A stretch of DNA of 46,473 nt from Methanotorris formicicus Mc-S-70 (lineage in GTDB: Archaea; AGJL01; Methanococci; Methanococcales; Methanococcaceae): contig NZ_AGJL01000005.1 of NCBI RefSeq assembly GCF_000243455.1, positions 1 to 46,473 of the forward strand, written 5' to 3'. This document shows positions 9,026 through 17,277 of this stretch, one piece after another (position 1 is the first letter of the stretch; each line of letters starts with the position of its first letter). The translations under genes and the position numbers were made by a program. Below the pieces are notes generated by a model, which had not been told where the DNA came from, ran no database searches, and was given only the letters and a program-made list of their open reading frames with translations.

Positions 9026-9748
9026 TTATAATAAGCCAATTTTTTCAGCAACAATCTTGTATTTTGCTATAACATCACCTAAATCTTTCCTAAATACATC
9101 TTTATCTAAGACATCCATCGTTTTCTTATCCCACAACCTCATCGTATCAGGACTTATCTCATCTGCAACAACAATCTCTCCATCATTTGTTTTCCCAACT
9201 TCTATTTTGAAATCTACCAAAATTATTCCCTTCTCATCAAAGAACTTCTTCAAAACCTCATTTACCTTCAAAGCGAGTTTTTTAATCTCCTCAAGTTCTT
9301 CTTTTGTTGCCAAACCTAAGGCAATAGCAATATCATCATTTAGCATTGGATCTTTATATTCATCATTCTTGTAATCAAATTGAACAATTGGGAATGGCAG
9401 TTCTTTACCCTCTTCAAAAGGATATCTTCTGCATAAACTTCCTGCTGCAATGTTTCTAACTATAACCTCAATTGGAATAATCTCAACTTTCTTAGCAACT
9501 ATGTATTTCGGTTCTACATACTCCACAAAATGGGTTTTCACTCCATTCTCCTCTAAAAGTTTGAATAACTTTGAAGATATTAGAGCGTTTAAATAACCCT
9601 TCCCTTCTTTAACATCGTGTTTTGCTCCATTTCCAGCAGTAATATCATCTCTAAACTCAATTAAAACATTATCATCATCAATTTTGTAGATGGACTTTGC
9701 CTTCCCTTTGTGTATTGGTGGGTTCTTTATTATTTCATTCACATCCAT
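9026..9748 (-). CDS. purC: SAICAR synthetase (PurC)
   Basis: PurC joins aspartate to CAIR with ATP, giving SAICAR in purine synthesis. The 240-residue protein shows KGKAKSIYKID near the N-terminus, FRDDITAGNGAK, the EVIVRNIAAGSLCRRYPFEEG substrate loop, and LVDFKIEVG followed by ADEISPDTMRLWD. All are typical of the enzyme. The ATG follows GGTGAAAGT. It heads a two-gene unit with purS. Confidence 0.96.
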   Translation of the reverse strand: MDVNEIIKNPPIHKGKAKSIYKIDDDNVLIEFRDDITAGNGAKHDVKEGKGYLNALISSKLFKLLEENGVKTHFVEYVEPKYIVAKKVEIIPIEVIVRNIAAGSLCRRYPFEEGKELPFPIVQFDYKNDEYKDPMLNDDIAIALGLATKEELEEIKKLALKVNEVLKKFFDEKGIILVDFKIEVGKTNDGEIVVADEISPDTMRLWDKKTMDVLDKDVFRKDLGDVIAKYKIVAEKIGLL

Positions 9749-10300
9749 ACTTTCACCAATTGGATTGTTTGCGTTTATATTTGATGTTGTTGTTAATAAA
9801 TTTTGTGGAAAAACGACCTTTTGAAATGAGACGTTATAGTGTATTTAAATAAATAATTTAAGTTCATTATTGTTGATAAAAGAGAGAGGGTATTTAATAC
9901 ATTATCTTATCTTCTTTTTCTTCCCATAATTTAAATGTTTTCATGCATTCTTTTTTAATTAGATTCCATTCTCATCTGTCGAGATGCAATGAAATCATGT
10001 ATGTCTTTTATCATCAAATCCTATAGAACTTGCATCATTCCTATCGCATCCATAATAAACCTTTTTTCCTCTTCTATAGCAATTTTCATAAAATCGATAA
10101 TGGGATTGGAATTTTCCATATATTCACCTATTTGTATAATAAAGTATAATTTACCTTTAATTTCACCAAAGTTGCGATATATTCAAGTTCTTTATATTTT
10201 TAACTTTGTATTTCCATATAAACCTTTCTTTTTAAACCTAAAGTTTAAATAATATTTTATGTCATTGATAATTTAGAGAACAAATATTTGGTGGTAATTA
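9749..10300. other. 552-base gap with only decayed coding sequence
   Basis: This is the intergenic space between purC (minus) and mmp15 (plus), so both promoters should lie here. TATTTAAATAAATAATTTAAG near 9841-9861 is AT-rich and could hold a purC promoter element. 10021-10119 reads as a broken small gene on the minus strand. Nothing else was recognised; an open frame on the plus strand at 9989-10252 has no convincing protein character. Confidence 0.5.
10021..10119 (-). pseudogene. Decayed small ORF, unknown
   Basis: GGTGAATAT precedes an ATG at 10119 that begins MENSNPIIDFMKIAIEEE and runs 32 codons to a stop at 10021. The same frame goes on with IKDIHDFIASRQMRMES before another stop, so this may be a gene broken by a point mutation. 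The composition (charged, helical) looks like real protein. The function is not recognised. Confidence 0.3.
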
Positions 10301-11536
10301 ATGGTAAAAATTGCAGAGTTAACTTGTGGAGCAGAATACAGTGGAGTTCAGAAAGAAATTGAAAAGGCAGCAGAAGTTGTTGGTGGAGAAATTATCTTTC
10401 CTGAGGTTGATTTGGATTATATTGATAAGGTTGAGGAGTATTTGGGATTTGAGGTTGCATCGGCAAATTTAAAATTGATGTTTGCAAGGGCAATGTCTAT
10501 AATTGAGGGTAATACAGATGCAGAAGCAGTGTTTATAGCAACATGCTTTAGATGTGCAGAAGGGGCTTTGGTTAGGAATGAGGTTAGGAGGTTGATTCAG
10601 CAACATACGGATTTGCCTGTGGTTATGTATTCATTCACTGAAAGAACAAAGGCATCTGAACTTTTAACAAGAATGGAAGCATTAGCAACAATTGTAGAGA
10701 GAAAATCATTGTTGGCAAGGAAAAAGCAGGAGGGAATAAGTTTAGGTATTGATAGTGGTTCAACAACAACAAAGGCAGTAATTATGCAAGATAATGAGGT
10801 TGTGGGAACAGGATGGGTCTATACAAAGGATGTTATAGAATCTGCAAAAGAGGCAGTTGAAAATGCATTGAAAGAGGCAGGATTAAAAATGGAAGATATT
10901 GAGACCATTGGAACTACTGGATATGGTAGGCATACCATTGGAGAATACTTTAAGGCTGATTTAATTCAAGAAGAGTTAACTGTAAACTCAAAAGGGGCTG
11001 CATTTTTAGCAGATAAGCAGGAAGGAGAAGCAACAGTTATTGACATTGGGGGAATGGATAACAAGGCAATATCATTAAACAATGCAATTCCAGACAGTTT
11101 CACAATGGGGGGTATCTGTGCTGGGGCAAGTGGTAGGTTCTTTGAAATTACTGCAAGAAGGTTAGGCGTTTCAATCCAAGAACTTGGGGACTTAGCAGCA
11201 GAAGGAGATTGGAGAAAAATAAACATGAACAGTTATTGTATTGTCTTTGGTATTCAGGATTTAGTCACTGCATTGGCAGAGGGGGCAAAGGCAGAGGATG
11301 TTGCTGCAGCAGCGGCACATTCAGTTGCAGAACAGATTTACGAGCAACAGTTGCAAGAGGTTGATGTTAGGGATCCTGTTATATTGGTTGGAGGAAGTAG
11401 TTTGTTGAAGGGGATGGTTTTGGCATTGGAGGAAATCTTAGGTAGGAAAATTATTGTTCCTAAGTATTCACAGCATATAGGTGCTGTTGGTGCTGCATTA
11501 TTGGCATCAGGATTTAGATACATGAAGAAGGATTAA
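10301..11536 (+). CDS. Methanogenesis marker protein 15
   Basis: This is an ASKHA-fold ATPase of the BadF/BcrA/HgdC activator type. A methanogen-specific N-terminal domain (about residues 1-145) carries CFRC near 87. The ATPase part contains [15 protein letters not shown] (phosphate loop 1), [12 protein letters not shown] (loop 2), the cluster-ligand-like [14 protein letters not shown] and NSYCIVF, and [11 protein letters not shown] (adenosine loop). In 2-hydroxyacyl-CoA dehydratase activators the matching cysteines hold a bridging Fe-S cluster. Marker 15 genes occur in methanogens next to marker 17, as here. By inference it is an ATP-driven electron or conformational activator linked to methyl-coenzyme M reductase maturation. 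The ATG follows TTGGTGGTAATTA. Confidence 0.87.
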   Translation: MVKIAELTCGAEYSGVQKEIEKAAEVVGGEIIFPEVDLDYIDKVEEYLGFEVASANLKLMFARAMSIIEGNTDAEAVFIATCFRCAEGALVRNEVRRLIQQHTDLPVVMYSFTERTKASELLTRMEALATIVERKSLLARKKQEGISLGIDSGSTTTKAVIMQDNEVVGTGWVYTKDVIESAKEAVENALKEAGLKMEDIETIGTTGYGRHTIGEYFKADLIQEELTVNSKGAAFLADKQEGEATVIDIGGMDNKAISLNNAIPDSFTMGGICAGASGRFFEITARRLGVSIQELGDLAAEGDWRKINMNSYCIVFGIQDLVTALAEGAKAEDVAAAAAHSVAEQIYEQQLQEVDVRDPVILVGGSSLLKGMVLALEEILGRKIIVPKYSQHIGAVGAALLASGFRYMKKD

Positions 11537-11569
11537 TTTTATTTTATTTTTAAAAATTATATTTGGGGT

Positions 11570-11817
11570 ATTGTAGAAATTATTGTAGATTGTAAAGATA
11601 AAGTAGGAAAAATAGATCTACACGAAACTTTTAAAAAAGTTTCATCAAAAGGATAGGATGTCTTCAGCATCCTCTCTTAAAAACTAAAACCCTAACGAAA
11701 CTTTTAAAAAAGTTGAGCAAAAGGATGCATTGCCCACTTCGTTCGCAATGCCCCTTAGTTTTTGGAGGGATATATATGGCAGAAATTATTGTAGATTGTA
11801 AAGATAAAGCAGGAAAA
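11570..11817 (+). repeat. Palindromic insertion E2 (two units) with 42-bp duplication of the mmp17 start
   Basis: Positions 11570-11611 match 11776-11817, the first 14 codons of the marker 17 gene, with three mismatches. The upstream copy has ATT where the gene has ATG. Between them lie two related units, starting with ACGAAACTTTTAAAAAAGTT at 11622 and 11695. Each is followed by a hairpin: AGGATG (11655-11660) with CATCCT (11668-11673), and GCATTGC (11727-11733) with GCAATGC (11745-11751). The copy reads in frame into the first unit and stops at 11654. Confidence 0.8.
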
Positions 11818-12339
11818 GAGATTTATACAAAAATCATCCAAACATCACTTGAGGATTTAGTGCTTGGGAAATCTATTTTGGAGGTAAGGATGGTTATAAG
11901 GGAAGATGAGCCATATTTTATAATAGGTGTATTACCAAAGAAGACAACAAAATTAATTAGATTGAGGGACTTTGCAAATATTGAGGGAACAAAGAAGGTT
12001 GATGGGATAACAATATACAAAATAAAAATAGAGGATGAAACATATTTGCCTTATCTCCTTGAAAAGATAAATATCATTGAACAACCTTCAAGGTTTGAGG
12101 TTGTGACAGATTCTCCAATAGATTTGGATATGGTGGTTTATGACTCAAAAAAGGATTTTGTAGCAAAGGTTCTTGATTTTATGAATAGGGTTTTCCCAGA
12201 AGGTATGAGGATTAGGAAAACGTTTTATGGAAAGGCAATTGTATCTATTGCATCAGAAAAACCATTTGAAGAAGAGTGGCTAAATGAGGCTTTAAAATTA
12301 AAAGAAGAGTTAGAAAATACAAAAATAATTGGGTTTTAA
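11776..12339 (+). CDS. Methanogenesis marker protein 17
   Basis: This is a 187-residue protein beginning AEIIVDCKDKAGKEIY, with YFIIGVLPKKTTKLIRLRDFA and the RFEVVTDSPIDLDMVVYD region that I associate with the marker 17 family. Mmp17 has been reported among proteins purified with the ATP-dependent activation complex of methyl-coenzyme M reductase; its own activity is unknown. The start at 11776 follows GGAGGGATAT. A longer frame from 11713 begins inside the palindromic insertion and is rejected. It is downstream of mmp15, and the two would be one operon but for the inserted element. Confidence 0.85.
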   Translation: MAEIIVDCKDKAGKEIYTKIIQTSLEDLVLGKSILEVRMVIREDEPYFIIGVLPKKTTKLIRLRDFANIEGTKKVDGITIYKIKIEDETYLPYLLEKINIIEQPSRFEVVTDSPIDLDMVVYDSKKDFVAKVLDFMNRVFPEGMRIRKTFYGKAIVSIASEKPFEEEWLNEALKLKEELENTKIIGF

Positions 12340-12356
12340 TACATGACTAAAAACTA

Positions 12357-12365
12357 TTTATATAT
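12357..12365 (+). promoter_or_regulatory. TATA box of the C/D sRNA
   Basis: TTTATATAT is centred about 26 bases before the 5' end of the predicted box C/D RNA (12387). This is the normal distance from an archaeal TATA box to its start site, so the RNA probably has its own promoter rather than being processed from the mmp17 transcript. Confidence 0.6.
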
Positions 12366-12386
12366 GATGTTTCATTAATGTAATAC

Positions 12387-12444
12387 GGTGGATGATGATC
12401 GGAGTAGCTACTGATGTATGATGATAGATGGGCGAACTGACACC
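12387..12444 (+). ncRNA. Box C/D guide sRNA
   Basis: All four boxes are exact and spaced as in archaeal double-guide RNAs. C is ATGATGA (12392-12398), D' is CTGA (12411-12414), C' is ATGATGA (12418-12424) and D is CTGA (12437-12440). Each guide is 12 nt: TCGGAGTAGCTA before D' and TAGATGGGCGAA before D. The D'-C' spacer is 3 nt, and GGTG (12387-12390) pairs with CACC (12441-12444) as the terminal stem. Such RNAs direct 2'-O-methylation at the fifth base from the D or D' box. The D guide can pair with TTCGCCCAT, which I recall near the A-loop of archaeal 23S rRNA; that target is unverified. An IS sits 15 bases downstream. Confidence 0.92.
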
Positions 12445-12459
12445 ACTTTTTATTTTTAT

Positions 12460-13592
12460 AGGACTTTCGCAAATACATTTAAATACTTAGATTAACAATA
12501 AACCAGTTTCTTTACATAAAGAGATTATGGCATTCCCAACGGCTATTCGATTTAGTTCTCTTCTAAACTCATACCAAGTAATCTTTTTATCGATTCTAAT
12601 TTTCTCTAAAATAAAGAAAGCCCTCATAGCTAACGAAATATGTCCTAATACTGGAAATCTTTTTCTAACGAAGAAATTTCCAATATTGCAGCACTGTTTA
12701 ACTCCTCTGTGGAACTCTTCGATTCTCCAAGAGGCGTTTTTGACCTCTTGAAATTCTCCGAAACTCATAAATAGGTTATTCGTTATATAATATACTGCCT
12801 TTCCGTTTTTGGAAAGGCAGAAGAGTTTGACATATCCTACTTTCCTTAGATAAACGATTAATCCACTTTCAGGAATTTCTCCAAGTTCTTTAATCGAAAT
12901 CCACTCACCGTTTTTGGAGAGGTTTATCTTCCTGTTCCTTTTAATTCTGCAGAGGTAAAATAAACCTAACTTATCGATAAGTTTTAAGTTTTCTTTGCTC
13001 GAATACCAACTATCGAAGCAGATATATCGAATATTAAATCCCCTTTCAACTAAAGAGAGTATTATTTCCCTACATAAATCATTCTTCGTCTTTCCATCCC
13101 TTGGTCTATCATAAACTCTAAAATCGATTGGAATGATGTTCTTTCCATTCGTAGCAATACAATCAACAACATGCATGCCCATAACTACTCGTTTATGTAG
13201 ATTACTCCAACAATAATAAGTAAATTCTGTTGATTTCGAATAAAACTTATCTATAACAAAATCATCTATAACGAAAATGTTATATTCGGGAGTTATAAAG
13301 TTTTTCATGAAGTTAAATAGATTCTCTTGTGGGTTAAGACCCTCATTCCAAAGAATTCGATTTATGGTATCGTGAGATACGTTTATTCCGAAAATGCGTA
13401 ATGTTTTAGATAGTTCTATACACGAATTAAACTCTGACAATAGAAGAAAGAGCATATAAACAATTGCATTCGCTTTTTTGAGAATATTCTCACCATAAAC
13501 AATTTTTATTCGAAAAATAGTAAAATGTTGTGGTAGAAATATCTTATCATAAATGCTATATCATTATATTCGAATATGCTTGCGAAAGTCCT
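12460..13592 (-). mobile_element. Insertion sequence C, nearly intact
   Basis: The ends AGGACTTTCGCAA (left, 12460-12472) and TTGCGAAAGTCCT (right, 13580-13592) are perfect 13-bp inverted repeats. The flanks ATTTTTAT (12452-12459) and ATTTTAAT (13593-13600) could be an 8-bp target duplication with one mismatch. One transposase gene fills the element. It lies between the C/D sRNA and the Toprim gene without breaking either. Confidence 0.85.
12487..13455 (-). CDS. IS4/IS701-like DDE transposase
   Basis: The catalytic triad is visible: IDDFVIDK (first Asp, near residue 68), ICFDSWYSS (second Asp, near 147) and WRIEEFHRGVKQ (Glu with the trailing basic residue, near 263), as in IS4-superfamily transposases. 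Translation from the ATG at 13455 gives 322 residues. The frame stays open upstream to a stop at 13558 with plausible protein (contains KANAIVYMLFLLL) but no ATG, GTG or TTG, so the natural start may have been lost or be unusual. Activity is therefore uncertain. Confidence 0.8.
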   Translation of the reverse strand: MLFLLLSEFNSCIELSKTLRIFGINVSHDTINRILWNEGLNPQENLFNFMKNFITPEYNIFVIDDFVIDKFYSKSTEFTYYCWSNLHKRVVMGMHVVDCIATNGKNIIPIDFRVYDRPRDGKTKNDLCREIILSLVERGFNIRYICFDSWYSSKENLKLIDKLGLFYLCRIKRNRKINLSKNGEWISIKELGEIPESGLIVYLRKVGYVKLFCLSKNGKAVYYITNNLFMSFGEFQEVKNASWRIEEFHRGVKQCCNIGNFFVRKRFPVLGHISLAMRAFFILEKIRIDKKITWYEFRRELNRIAVGNAIISLCKETGLLLI

Positions 13593-13599
13593 ATTTTAA

Positions 13600-14004
13600 T
13601 TAAAACTTAATTCCCTCAATTCTCCTTGAGATGTAGATGTATAAACTTTCTACGTCCTTTAAATCCCCATGGCTGTATTTTATAATCTTTTTTCTTATTT
13701 CAGTATTTACCTTTATCCCCCTACTCCGTAGTTCATCTAATATGGCCTTTGCAAATTGACGTCCTTTTTTATCAAAATCTGTCAAAAGAATAACCTCTTT
13801 AATGTTGTTTGCTATCAACTCATCCGCAATTTCAAAAATAGGTGTTCTTGAGACTGTGATAAAAGTCCCATCAATACCAAGATTTTTTAAAGATTCTATA
13901 TCCTTTTTTCCTTCAACTATTATGGGAATGTCTCTTTTAGCCTCCTCTTTCAATTCCTCAATAACCTCCATCAACTTCATCAAATATTCCATTCGGCTGT
14001 GCAT
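13600..14004 (-). CDS. Toprim domain protein, UPF0292 family
   Basis: This is a 134-residue protein with a Toprim fold. IPIIVEGKKDIESLKNLG supplies the conserved Glu, and VILLTDFDKKGRQFAKAI supplies the D-x-D motif that binds Mg2+ in primases, topoisomerases and RNase M5. Stand-alone Toprim proteins of this family are common in archaea. Their role is unknown, though a nuclease or RNA maturation function is plausible. The ATG follows GAGGTCACAAA. It is 26 bases downstream of the helical-repeat gene. Confidence 0.82.
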   Translation of the reverse strand: MHSRMEYLMKLMEVIEELKEEAKRDIPIIVEGKKDIESLKNLGIDGTFITVSRTPIFEIADELIANNIKEVILLTDFDKKGRQFAKAILDELRSRGIKVNTEIRKKIIKYSHGDLKDVESLYIYISRRIEGIKF

Positions 14005-14030
14005 TTTGTGACCTCGGAATTAAATTATGA

Positions 14031-16088
14031 TTAATTTGCATTAAAAAATTTGTCTATGATTTCTTTGTATTCATCCTTAACAATGACAGTTAAGGTATTT
14101 TTTATCTTATGCTTGATTTCAGATGAGGAGTTATTATAAACATCAATTAGTATGAAAATAAAATCTTCAACCAAATCTTTATTTTCCTTTCCAATTAGTT
14201 TTATTATTTCAATGGCATATTTTACATTTTCTTTTTGGTAGAGTAAATCTTTGATTTTTGATAGATTTTGTGGATATTTAACACATATCTCCCTTATAAC
14301 CTCAATAATCTCACCGCTATCCCTACCACCTAAATTGTTAATCAAAACTGGCAATGCCAATTCAGAAGGGTACTTCTTTAAAAACTTTAATGCCTCTCTC
14401 CTTAATCCATAGTCATTTACCATCAGGATTATCTTGGGCAAGGAAAGTGTCAATATGTGGTTTTTTAGTGGATTATCTTTTTCGATGAATTTATTGACTG
14501 CATATAAGAATGCAAAGTGGATGTATCTATTTGGATACTTATCTAAGCAATCAAGTATTTCAAAGAACTTTTCAAAGACATATAAATCGGCATATATTCT
14601 TATTTTGTAATACATGGCATTTTCAGTTTTTATATTTTCAACTGTTTTAAGGATTTTGTCCCTCAAATTTAACCCTATATTGTTATTTGCATTGATTATG
14701 TTTGAGAGGTACTTTACCACGTATTCATTCTTCTTAACAATATCTAAGAGTTCATCAAAATCTATGCTATTTGTATCACTTGAACCCATAACTTCGATGG
14801 TTTTGTAGAGATGTTTTCCCAATTTTTTATTAATCTTTAAATCATCATAATGTAGATTCTCCCTTATGGCAATAGACCCAATGGTTTTCTCGATTGCTTC
14901 CATTGCAGTTAGGCATTTTCTCATTTCATTCTCTATCATAAGCATGTAGTGATAACCGCCAAGATACCACTTCTCATCCAACTCCATAAACAGTACCTCT
15001 AATTTTCTATATTCCTCTAATAACCTATCAAAAATAGAGGAATCTCCAAAATCCTTTAACAAATTTATAACAGATGTCTTTTTACTCAGGTCTTTTGTTG
15101 ATAAAGATTTGAGGAGTTTTTCTTTTATGTAGTTTTTATATTCACTATTGGAAAACTTCCTCAACTCCCTCACTGCCGCAGATTTTGCCTTGCCCTTGGC
15201 ATTTAAGAACCTTATGAGATAATCCACTTTTGTCTTTGAATCATTTTTGAGGGATATTAACTTAACACCAATAAATTGGAGTTCCTCATCCCCCATATAC
15301 AAAAAATGCTTAAAAAACTCTTTATTGAAGAAGTTGTTTGATAACTTTATGTTGTTAGACATTATGTAGTTTAAAACTCTTTTTTTATCTTTTGAAGTTA
15401 TAAGTTCCTTTTTTAATTCCTCTTCGTTGAATTCTATTTTTACACCAAGTTTTTTGAATAATCTCATAGCGTTTTTTTGTACCTTCTTTTTATCCCCCAA
15501 AAGTTCAATATTTAAAGATTTCCTTAGTTTTTCCCTATCATCATCATTTAAATAATCCACCAAAGCATAGAGGCATTTCAATGCCAAATATCTCTCTTTC
15601 CAATCCTTACTCTTTAGTTTTTCCAACAATACATTTAGGATTTTTGATGTGTTATGTTTCTCTGCGAGATTTTTTATAGCCCTCCCTATATCTTTGGTGT
15701 TCGTATGGATTTTTATCATCTCATACCAAATATTGTCTTCCTCCATGTTTTTGAGTATATGGCATATAGTATCCTCATCAAGTTCTCTCTTAGAAATCTC
15801 CAACAAACTCTCAAATAAATCTTCCCTACCACCTATTTTTTTTATCATCTCAATGCAAATTTTTGATATGGATTTTTTCTCATCGATGTTGGAAATAACT
15901 TCATATAAAAAATATCTTTCAACTATATCCAAATTTAACTTCTTCAAAACTACAAATGCCCTCCTTTTATCATCCCAACAACTACTTTTATCAATAATTT
16001 CCTTTAAATTTGAGATGTAATTTTCATTATTTTCAATGAGTTTTTTTATCTTTGCATATTCAGAATTTCTAAGGTAGGTAATAAGCAT
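14031..16088 (-). CDS. Large helical-repeat (HEAT-like) protein, function unknown
   Basis: This is a 685-residue protein rich in Leu, Lys and Glu, with repeated pairs of amphipathic helices of the HEAT/armadillo kind. Clear examples are SKDWKERYLALKCLYALVDY, AKSAAVRELRKFS, and near the C-terminus DYGLRREALKFLKKYPSELALPVL. Such solenoids usually serve as protein or nucleic acid scaffolds. The start at 16088 is chosen because GGTGGTATC precedes it; the ATG at 16121 would add a short hydrophobic extension without a ribosome site. No catalytic motif was seen. It is followed closely by the Toprim gene on the same strand. Confidence 0.65.
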   Translation of the reverse strand: MLITYLRNSEYAKIKKLIENNENYISNLKEIIDKSSCWDDKRRAFVVLKKLNLDIVERYFLYEVISNIDEKKSISKICIEMIKKIGGREDLFESLLEISKRELDEDTICHILKNMEEDNIWYEMIKIHTNTKDIGRAIKNLAEKHNTSKILNVLLEKLKSKDWKERYLALKCLYALVDYLNDDDREKLRKSLNIELLGDKKKVQKNAMRLFKKLGVKIEFNEEELKKELITSKDKKRVLNYIMSNNIKLSNNFFNKEFFKHFLYMGDEELQFIGVKLISLKNDSKTKVDYLIRFLNAKGKAKSAAVRELRKFSNSEYKNYIKEKLLKSLSTKDLSKKTSVINLLKDFGDSSIFDRLLEEYRKLEVLFMELDEKWYLGGYHYMLMIENEMRKCLTAMEAIEKTIGSIAIRENLHYDDLKINKKLGKHLYKTIEVMGSSDTNSIDFDELLDIVKKNEYVVKYLSNIINANNNIGLNLRDKILKTVENIKTENAMYYKIRIYADLYVFEKFFEILDCLDKYPNRYIHFAFLYAVNKFIEKDNPLKNHILTLSLPKIILMVNDYGLRREALKFLKKYPSELALPVLINNLGGRDSGEIIEVIREICVKYPQNLSKIKDLLYQKENVKYAIEIIKLIGKENKDLVEDFIFILIDVYNNSSSEIKHKIKNTLTVIVKDEYKEIIDKFFNAN

Positions 16089-16145
16089 GATACCACCAAA
16101 AACAAAAAATAACATAAACAAACTAAAAAATTAAAAAATAAAATT

Positions 16146-16982
16146 TTAATTGCTAAAATACCTTATAATATCTTTTTCAGTTATAATTCCAACCAATTCC
16201 CCATCTTCAACAACTGGCAATGCCCCAATATTTTTGGTCGTCATTATTTCAGCAACATCTTTTAGACTATTTTCCTCTCTCACTGTAATAACATCCTTAA
16301 TCATAATATCTTGCATTCTGACGTTTGTTATCTCCCTAACATTACCTGTTTGCATGTGATTAAATGCCCAATCACTACCAAGTAGTTTTATGAAGTCAGT
16401 TGATGTTATAATACCCACCAATTTACCCTCACTAACTACTGACAGTCTTCTAAATCCATTTCTCAACATTGTTCTCGCAACATCCTTCAATCTTTCCCCC
16501 GCAGTGGCTGCAATGACCTTTTTTGTCATATAGTCTTCAACTTTCTCTTCTTCACTTATTTTATCCTTTAATGCCCTAATTACATCCCTCTCAGTAATAA
16601 GTGAGATAAGTTGGTTATTGTTATTTATTATTGGTACTCCACCAACATTCTTCTCCAAAAATGTTTCTATGGCATCATCAATATCGGCATTCTCCTTAAT
16701 GGTTACAACATTCTCTTCCATAATTTCTCTCACAGGTTCGTTAATGGCAGCAATAAAGTTTCTGTTATGCTTTTCCCTTATTAAATTGTATTTACTACCT
16801 CCCCCCATGAAATCCACAATATCTATACTCGTAACAATCCCTTCAACCCTATTTGTCCCAGCATCGACAATTGGAATTCTTCTAAAGCCCTCCTCGTTCA
16901 TAGTTACCAGAGTTTTTCTTATTGTCGTTGTTGGATATACAGTTATAATTTCTTTTTTATTGATTATTTTATTTATTTTCAA
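16146..16982 (-). CDS. Four-CBS-domain regulatory protein
   Basis: The 278-residue protein is made of two Bateman modules (four CBS domains, roughly residues 8-60, 85-145, 148-205 and 222-278). Recurrent CBS signatures are visible: GFRRIPIVDAGTNRVEGIVTS, NVGGVPIINNNNQLISLITERD, GFRRLSVVSEGKLVGIITSTD and NIGALPVVEDGELVGIITEKD. CBS pairs bind adenosyl nucleotides such as AMP, ATP or SAM, so this is probably a sensor of energy or methyl status with an unknown partner. The start codon is TTG, preceded by a strong GGAGGGATATT. Confidence 0.88.
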   Translation of the reverse strand: MKINKIINKKEIITVYPTTTIRKTLVTMNEEGFRRIPIVDAGTNRVEGIVTSIDIVDFMGGGSKYNLIREKHNRNFIAAINEPVREIMEENVVTIKENADIDDAIETFLEKNVGGVPIINNNNQLISLITERDVIRALKDKISEEEKVEDYMTKKVIAATAGERLKDVARTMLRNGFRRLSVVSEGKLVGIITSTDFIKLLGSDWAFNHMQTGNVREITNVRMQDIMIKDVITVREENSLKDVAEIMTTKNIGALPVVEDGELVGIITEKDIIRYFSN

Positions 16983-17119
16983 AATATCCCTCCAGTTGCA
17001 AAATAATATAACTTAACTACATAATATTATAAGGAATTTCAATAAATTTATAATTTTCCATTTAAGAATTGTTTAATATTATTATTTAAATATACGAATA
17101 TTTATTTTGAATTTTGTAA

Positions 17120-17257
17120 ATGGTCGTTTGCGTTATAAATGATTGTATTCTTATGAATTAAAAGCATAAATTATGCTTTATTTGAAATTTTAACTTCAAT
17201 TTATTGCCATTTAGGAAATTTTATATCCATATAACAACAAATTCTGCAAACGACCAT
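17120..17257. repeat. 138-bp TIR element (copy 2)
   Basis: ATGGTCGTTTGC (17120-17131) and GCAAACGACCAT (17246-17257) form perfect 12-bp inverted ends around an AT-rich, non-coding interior containing GAAATTTTAT. The left end continues GTTATAAATG exactly as in the copy at 41438. It lies upstream of the CBS gene and downstream of reverse gyrase. Confidence 0.8.
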
Positions 17258-17277
17258 AAACTCAAAAAAATAAAGAT

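Noticed and set aside
9989-10252. 87-codon open frame on the plus strand
   Set aside because: The composition is poor, there is no ribosome site, and the opposite strand holds a better, though broken, small gene.
11713-11775. Longer start for marker protein 17 from an ATG at 11713
   Set aside because: The extra 21 codons are the translated palindromic insertion; the ATG at 11776 has GGAGGGATAT before it and gives the expected N-terminus.
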